Below are positions 60,203-64,000 of a stretch of 64,000 nucleotides of DNA, piece by piece (the stretch's first letter is position 1; every line of letters starts with the position of its first letter). The position numbers and the translations under genes were made by a program. The DNA lies in the IMG/VR virus record IMGVR_UViG_3300028840_006257, positions 62,001-126,000 of that record, one strand, 5' to 3'. The notes under the pieces were generated by a model that was given only the letters and a program-made list of their open reading frames with translations, did not search any database and had not been told where the DNA came from. The DNA is from a virus.

Positions 60203-60228
60203 GTGGAAATCCGGGCCGAGGAATCGTC

Positions 60229-62574
60229 ATGACCGCACTGATCCAGAGCCAAGTGATCGCTCCCACGCCGAAGCCTCCGGTGGTGGGGGCGAGCCGCGAC
60301 GACCTCCGTGCCGGGGACGTCGTGCAGCTGGACCACGTGGGCCCCCCGGCCTCGACGTACGCCTGGTCGATCGCGTTCGCGCCACAGGACCGGAATCGAA
60401 ACCCCTCCGCCGCCGTCCTGGTCGGAAACGTCCTGGGCCCGGGCCCCGTGACCTTCACGGTCGACAACGAGGGCCCCTACCTCATCCGTCTCGTCACCGA
60501 TGCTGGCCTCCCGAGTTTCGACGAGCAGTACGTCCGTCTCAGGTACGACACGTTCTTCGCCGACCTCAAGCTGGTCGCCGCGGGCGAGCGCCGGGACGGC
60601 ACGGGAATCATCCCCGTGGATGTGGATGCCGAGGGGTGGGCGAACGACCAGAACTTCAACCTGAACCAGCTCCTCTGGCTCGTCCAGCACGTCAGCGCGA
60701 GCGGTCGCATCATCTACGTCGACGCCAACCGCGGCAAGGACAACCTCCACGCGCAGAACGATCCCGCGGTGGCCGAGGGCTTCGCCGACTTCTACTCGAT
60801 CAACTCCGCCATCCTGGCGGCCGAGACCGACGCGAACTACAACGGAGGCATCCCGCCGAGCGCGACGCAGCCCATGATCGTCGCGGTGCGTCCGGGCCTG
60901 TATCAGGAGGACCTCCTGTGGAAGCCGTACGTGCACGTCATCGGCTGGCCGAGTACGGGCGGGGGCCGGGGCGAGCATCCCGACTACGACAGGTCGGTGA
61001 CCGTCCGCTGTGCCAACTCGGGCGGCCCTCCGGCCGGGACGCACACTGCGAACCTCCCGAACCTCGGGGAGTATTGCTACGTCGCCAACCTCGTCTTCGA
61101 GAACACGGGCGCCACGACGAACGGCTTGGTCCGAAAGGTCGGTGAGGGCGACGTCTACTTCTTGAACTGCGAGCTCCTTCAGAGCGGCGGCGGGGCACCG
61201 AACCAGGGTCCCGGCATCGCACCCGAGCGTGGCCGCGTGTTCATGCACGACTGCCGGACGATCCAGGAGGACACCTTCAGCGGAACATCGCTGGCCTTCC
61301 AGGTCCAGTCCCCCGCGGCCCAGAGCGCGCAGCTCATCGCCCGCGAGTCGGCCTTCATCGGTCCCAGCATCGGTACCGTGGATCAGAACCTGGTCGGCAA
61401 CAACACCGCCGTCCTCTCGAGGTGCTCGCTCCAGCAGACGGGCATCGACCCGACCTCGTTCGCGATCCGCACTTGGGGCGAGAACCTCATCGTCGAGGAG
61501 AGCGAGCTGACCGTCGAGCTCGGCGCCATCACCGACGGTATCGAGGCGAACCCGGACGCGACCGGGGCGGCCACCGATCTGGTCGTCTGCGTGCGCCGGT
61601 CCCTCCTGGGAGACGAGAGCAACGTCCCCGCCTCCTACCTCGGGATCTCGATGAACCAGACGAACGTGCCGGGCAACGCCGAGCTGAGGCTCGGTTCGTC
61701 CGAGTACGGACCGATCACCACGGTGGGGGCCGTCACCCGGACGGCCCTGACCATCGGTACGTCGCTGTACTACGACAACACGATCTCGGGCCTCGTCTCC
61801 GAGAACGTGCAGGACGCCATCGACGAGATCGCGGGCGGCGGCGGGGGCGGCGCGGCGCCGAGCAACGCGGAGTTCGTCACGTACGCGGTCGCGGCAGGGC
61901 TCACGAACGAGCGCGTCCTGAGCGCGGGCAGCGGCACGGCCGTGAACCTGGCCGTCCCGAACGCCGTTTCCGTGGACCTCACGAACACCGGCATCGCCCC
62001 GGGAACGTACACGAACGCGACGGTGGTCGTCGACGCCCAGGGACGCCTCGGTCCCGGCACCGCCTCGGGAATCGTCGAGCAGACGTACTCGCGGCAGATG
62101 TTCATCCCGACGCAGGCGATCCCGGTGCCTCCTCTCGTCGTGCAGGAGTTCGACGTCATCTACGTGACGAGCGCGGCTGGCTTCCTCGCGCCGGCGAATC
62201 CGGGAGTGCAGCCCGCCGGTCCGGGTCCGGGTCCGCTCCAGTTCTACTTCAACGTGGGAGGTCCCTTCGCGCCAGACACGTGGCTTCAGGTCTACTACGG
62301 ACCCGCGGGAGCACTCGTCCCGATCCTCGATCCGGGCGCGACGGGCCCGCAGGGAGTCTACGCCGCCACGGGACTGGACTTGGGCACGCTGCCCGGAATT
62401 CCGATTCCGCCCGGCGTCCCGACCGGACCCGGTCTCTCGATGCCCCTCGCCACGATCCTGCCCGTCTCGGTGCCTCCGCTGACGGCGGCGATCCTCCTCA
62501 TCGAGGTTACCTATCCGGCCCAGGCGGCGGCCGGAACGGATGGCCTCACCGTCTCCCTCACGGGTACGGTGTAA
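60229..62574 (+). CDS. Tail fibre protein with beta-helix domain
   Basis: A 781-residue protein. N-terminal 130 residues form a beta-sandwich-like domain (VVGASRDDLRAGDVVQLDHVG, in part). From about 160 to 520 a right-handed beta-helix/pectin-lyase-like domain is likely: RIIYVDANRGKDN, then short Val/Asn-rich strands with NCELLQS and RCSLQQT words. A fibre linker follows (SENVQDAIDEI, then a Gly run, then TYTNATVVVDAQGRL, both common in phage fibre proteins). The last 150 residues are Pro/Gly-rich. It should be trimeric and bind the receptor or polysaccharide. No catalytic residues were found. Confidence 0.7.
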   Translation: MTALIQSQVIAPTPKPPVVGASRDDLRAGDVVQLDHVGPPASTYAWSIAFAPQDRNRNPSAAVLVGNVLGPGPVTFTVDNEGPYLIRLVTDAGLPSFDEQYVRLRYDTFFADLKLVAAGERRDGTGIIPVDVDAEGWANDQNFNLNQLLWLVQHVSASGRIIYVDANRGKDNLHAQNDPAVAEGFADFYSINSAILAAETDANYNGGIPPSATQPMIVAVRPGLYQEDLLWKPYVHVIGWPSTGGGRGEHPDYDRSVTVRCANSGGPPAGTHTANLPNLGEYCYVANLVFENTGATTNGLVRKVGEGDVYFLNCELLQSGGGAPNQGPGIAPERGRVFMHDCRTIQEDTFSGTSLAFQVQSPAAQSAQLIARESAFIGPSIGTVDQNLVGNNTAVLSRCSLQQTGIDPTSFAIRTWGENLIVEESELTVELGAITDGIEANPDATGAATDLVVCVRRSLLGDESNVPASYLGISMNQTNVPGNAELRLGSSEYGPITTVGAVTRTALTIGTSLYYDNTISGLVSENVQDAIDEIAGGGGGGAAPSNAEFVTYAVAAGLTNERVLSAGSGTAVNLAVPNAVSVDLTNTGIAPGTYTNATVVVDAQGRLGPGTASGIVEQTYSRQMFIPTQAIPVPPLVVQEFDVIYVTSAAGFLAPANPGVQPAGPGPGPLQFYFNVGGPFAPDTWLQVYYGPAGALVPILDPGATGPQGVYAATGLDLGTLPGIPIPPGVPTGPGLSMPLATILPVSVPPLTAAILLIEVTYPAQAAAGTDGLTVSLTGTV

Positions 62575-62599
62575 CCGGATCGACTTTGTGCTGTGCTAG

Positions 62600-64000
62600 A
62601 TGAGCGTCCTCGGATACGGACTTGAGCCCTTCGGCATGGGCCCCTACGGGGGGCTCGGCGGGGTCATGCTTCCGGCCATGGTGCCTCCTCTAGGAGGCTA
62701 CGGAGGCTACGCCTACGGGACGAGCTCGTACGGGTCGCTCGGCAGCTTCGGATCGCCTGCCATCGGGACCACGAGCGGCTTCGGCGGCTGCGGCTACGGG
62801 ATCAACTCCTACGGCTGCATCGGCATGCTCACGATGCCGCCCATGGTCATCTCGGCCGTGTCGATCACGGGGTTCATCATCGAGGTGTTCTTCTCGAACG
62901 AGATGTCGCCCGACGCCGACCTGTTCGACCCGGCAAGCTACACTCTGACCGACCTGGCCGGGGCGGCTCCGGCGACGGTCCTGAGCGTGCAGTCGGGCGT
63001 CCCCGGCGTGTGGGGACCTACCTCGGTGCTCCTGCACCACACGGGGACGACGCTGGGCGGCCTCTATCGCGTGACCGTGGTCGGCCCGCGCGACGTCTCC
63101 GGAGTTGAAATCGCCGCGTACGCGCCGCTCAACGAGGCCGACTGCCTCTGCAAGGGGGAGCCGCCGCCCTTCACGATCACGCCCACCTCGGGTACGGACC
63201 TGCTCTACGAGTTCGAGCAGGACATGCTGCCCGAGAGCGGGTTCACCCCCGGGATCCTCCAGACCGACGCCTACGACTACGAGACCGACTATCCCCAGAA
63301 CCTGATCCCGGTCGCCGTGGACCATCCGTTCGGCGGGAACCCGAAGCACGTGGAGGTGGAGGTCGTCGGGATGACGGCCGCCGAGTACCTCGGGATCGTG
63401 AGCTCCGCGACGGCCATCGACTACGACGGGACCTACCTGCCCGACGACCCCCAGGCGGACTTCACGGGGCAGCAGGTCGGCACCGGCACGACCACCCAGG
63501 GCACAGACGAGGTGCTGCTCTCGAGCGCGGTGGGGTTCTCCTACGGCTGGCGGTTCCTCGACACGTCGGGGCGCGTGCTGCCGAACTCGAGCTACCGCGT
63601 GGACGTCACCTTCGACGCGTCGGCCGCCGTCCTCCTCGATCCGGCCCCCGGGGTCGACCCGGTCGTGCTCGTGCTGATCAACGACGGCGCCGTGCAGGTC
63701 GAGCTGTCGTTCAAGCGCGTGGTGGGGGTGGATACCCTCGAGGTCGCCTCGGGCGCGTTCGTGGCCTCGTCGAGCATCGGCTGGACGGCCCAGGAGACAA
63801 CCGTCTCGCTCGCGCGTAACCAGAAGGCGGACACCTATACGGTGGTCGTCAACGGGGAACCCATCGTGGCGGGCCCCACCGCGAGCTTCACGGCGCCCCC
63901 GGGATTCCCCGCCGGCGTCCAGTTCATGGTCGATCCGAACGGGACGTACGAGGTCGTCGACCTCCCGCTCAAGGCGCTCCTGTTCACGGCGACCCAGACC
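62600..64000 (+). CDS. Partial adhesin/tail fibre-like protein with Gly/Tyr-rich N-terminus
   Basis: ATG 62600 follows an in-frame TAG, and the frame stays open for 467 codons to the window edge, so the gene is cut at its 3' end. Residues 1-73 are very rich in Gly, Tyr, Ser and Phe with GYGGYAYG and GFGGCGYG words. The rest is beta-rich in domains of about 100 residues (VISAVSITGFIIEVFF, FKRVVGVDTLEVASGAF) like receptor-binding or bacterial adhesin modules. No ribosome site stronger than GTGCTAG is seen, so initiation may be coupled to the upstream fibre gene, which ends 25 nt before. Family not recognised. Confidence 0.6.
   Translation, partial: MSVLGYGLEPFGMGPYGGLGGVMLPAMVPPLGGYGGYAYGTSSYGSLGSFGSPAIGTTSGFGGCGYGINSYGCIGMLTMPPMVISAVSITGFIIEVFFSNEMSPDADLFDPASYTLTDLAGAAPATVLSVQSGVPGVWGPTSVLLHHTGTTLGGLYRVTVVGPRDVSGVEIAAYAPLNEADCLCKGEPPPFTITPTSGTDLLYEFEQDMLPESGFTPGILQTDAYDYETDYPQNLIPVAVDHPFGGNPKHVEVEVVGMTAAEYLGIVSSATAIDYDGTYLPDDPQADFTGQQVGTGTTTQGTDEVLLSSAVGFSYGWRFLDTSGRVLPNSSYRVDVTFDASAAVLLDPAPGVDPVVLVLINDGAVQVELSFKRVVGVDTLEVASGAFVASSSIGWTAQETTVSLARNQKADTYTVVVNGEPIVAGPTASFTAPPGFPAGVQFMVDPNGTYEVVDLPLKALLFTATQT

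Overview
This window is part of the virion-structure region of a large, GC-rich contractile-tailed (myovirus-like) bacteriophage. Every convincing gene lies on the + strand. Genes are packed with 0-60 bp gaps or short start/stop overlaps, and their order is that of a myophage neck-tail-baseplate-fibre module. A probable outer-membrane lipoprotein overlapping a small anchored coiled-coil protein (spanin-like pair) points to a Gram-negative, high-GC host. I cannot name the host or the nearest relative phage from sequence alone. There is no sign of tRNAs, CRISPR arrays, insertion sequences or attachment sites.

Layout. 0.1-1.7 kb: small genes, including the spanin-like pair. 1.7-10.1 kb: neck/connector-like genes with accessory enzymes among them: a zinc-ribbon neck-like protein interrupted by a LAGLIDADG intein, a HK97-gp10-like protein, an actin/MreB-like ATPase, a PAPS-reductase/DndC-like PP-loop protein, a tail-terminator-like protein and an FmdB-type zinc ribbon. 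10.1-10.5 kb: a structured non-coding leader. 10.5-18.0 kb: a 2,482-residue tail sheath swollen by two families of tandem repeats. 18.0-20.6 kb: a mobile-looking gene coding for an HTH / zinc-finger / Vsr-like nuclease / DNA methyltransferase fusion. 20.7-22.1 kb: a SpeD-like pyruvoyl decarboxylase, a small protein and the probable tail tube. 22.4-28.3 kb: tail assembly chaperone candidates and the tape measure. 28.3-39.0 kb: two paralogous hub-adaptor-like proteins, a baseplate hub carrying an M15 peptidase domain, and a spike. 39.1-54.0 kb: a 3,673-residue giant and other virion proteins. 54.0-60.2 kb: gp25-like, J-like and I-like baseplate wedge proteins. 60.2-64.0 kb: tail fibre and adhesin, the last gene running off the window.

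The most interesting locus is 17.9-20.6 kb. The last 25 sense codons of the sheath gene (17888-17962) abruptly drop to about 48% GC at third positions in a gene that is otherwise above 90%, while still encoding a normal sheath C-terminus. The nuclease-methyltransferase fusion follows at once. The intein gene shows a parallel footprint: the 12 codons immediately downstream of the intein are also atypical. Both look like scars of homing (co-conversion or target-site recoding).

Regulation. A recurrent intergenic motif, CCTAT - 12 nt - GGTAG or close variants, lies just upstream of several gene groups and is a good candidate for a phage promoter. The two largest gaps (before the sheath and before the tail chaperone) lack it. 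They share instead a CTCCCTCGGGAG hairpin with conserved downstream words, which suggests a separate post-transcriptional or transcriptional control of the tail genes.
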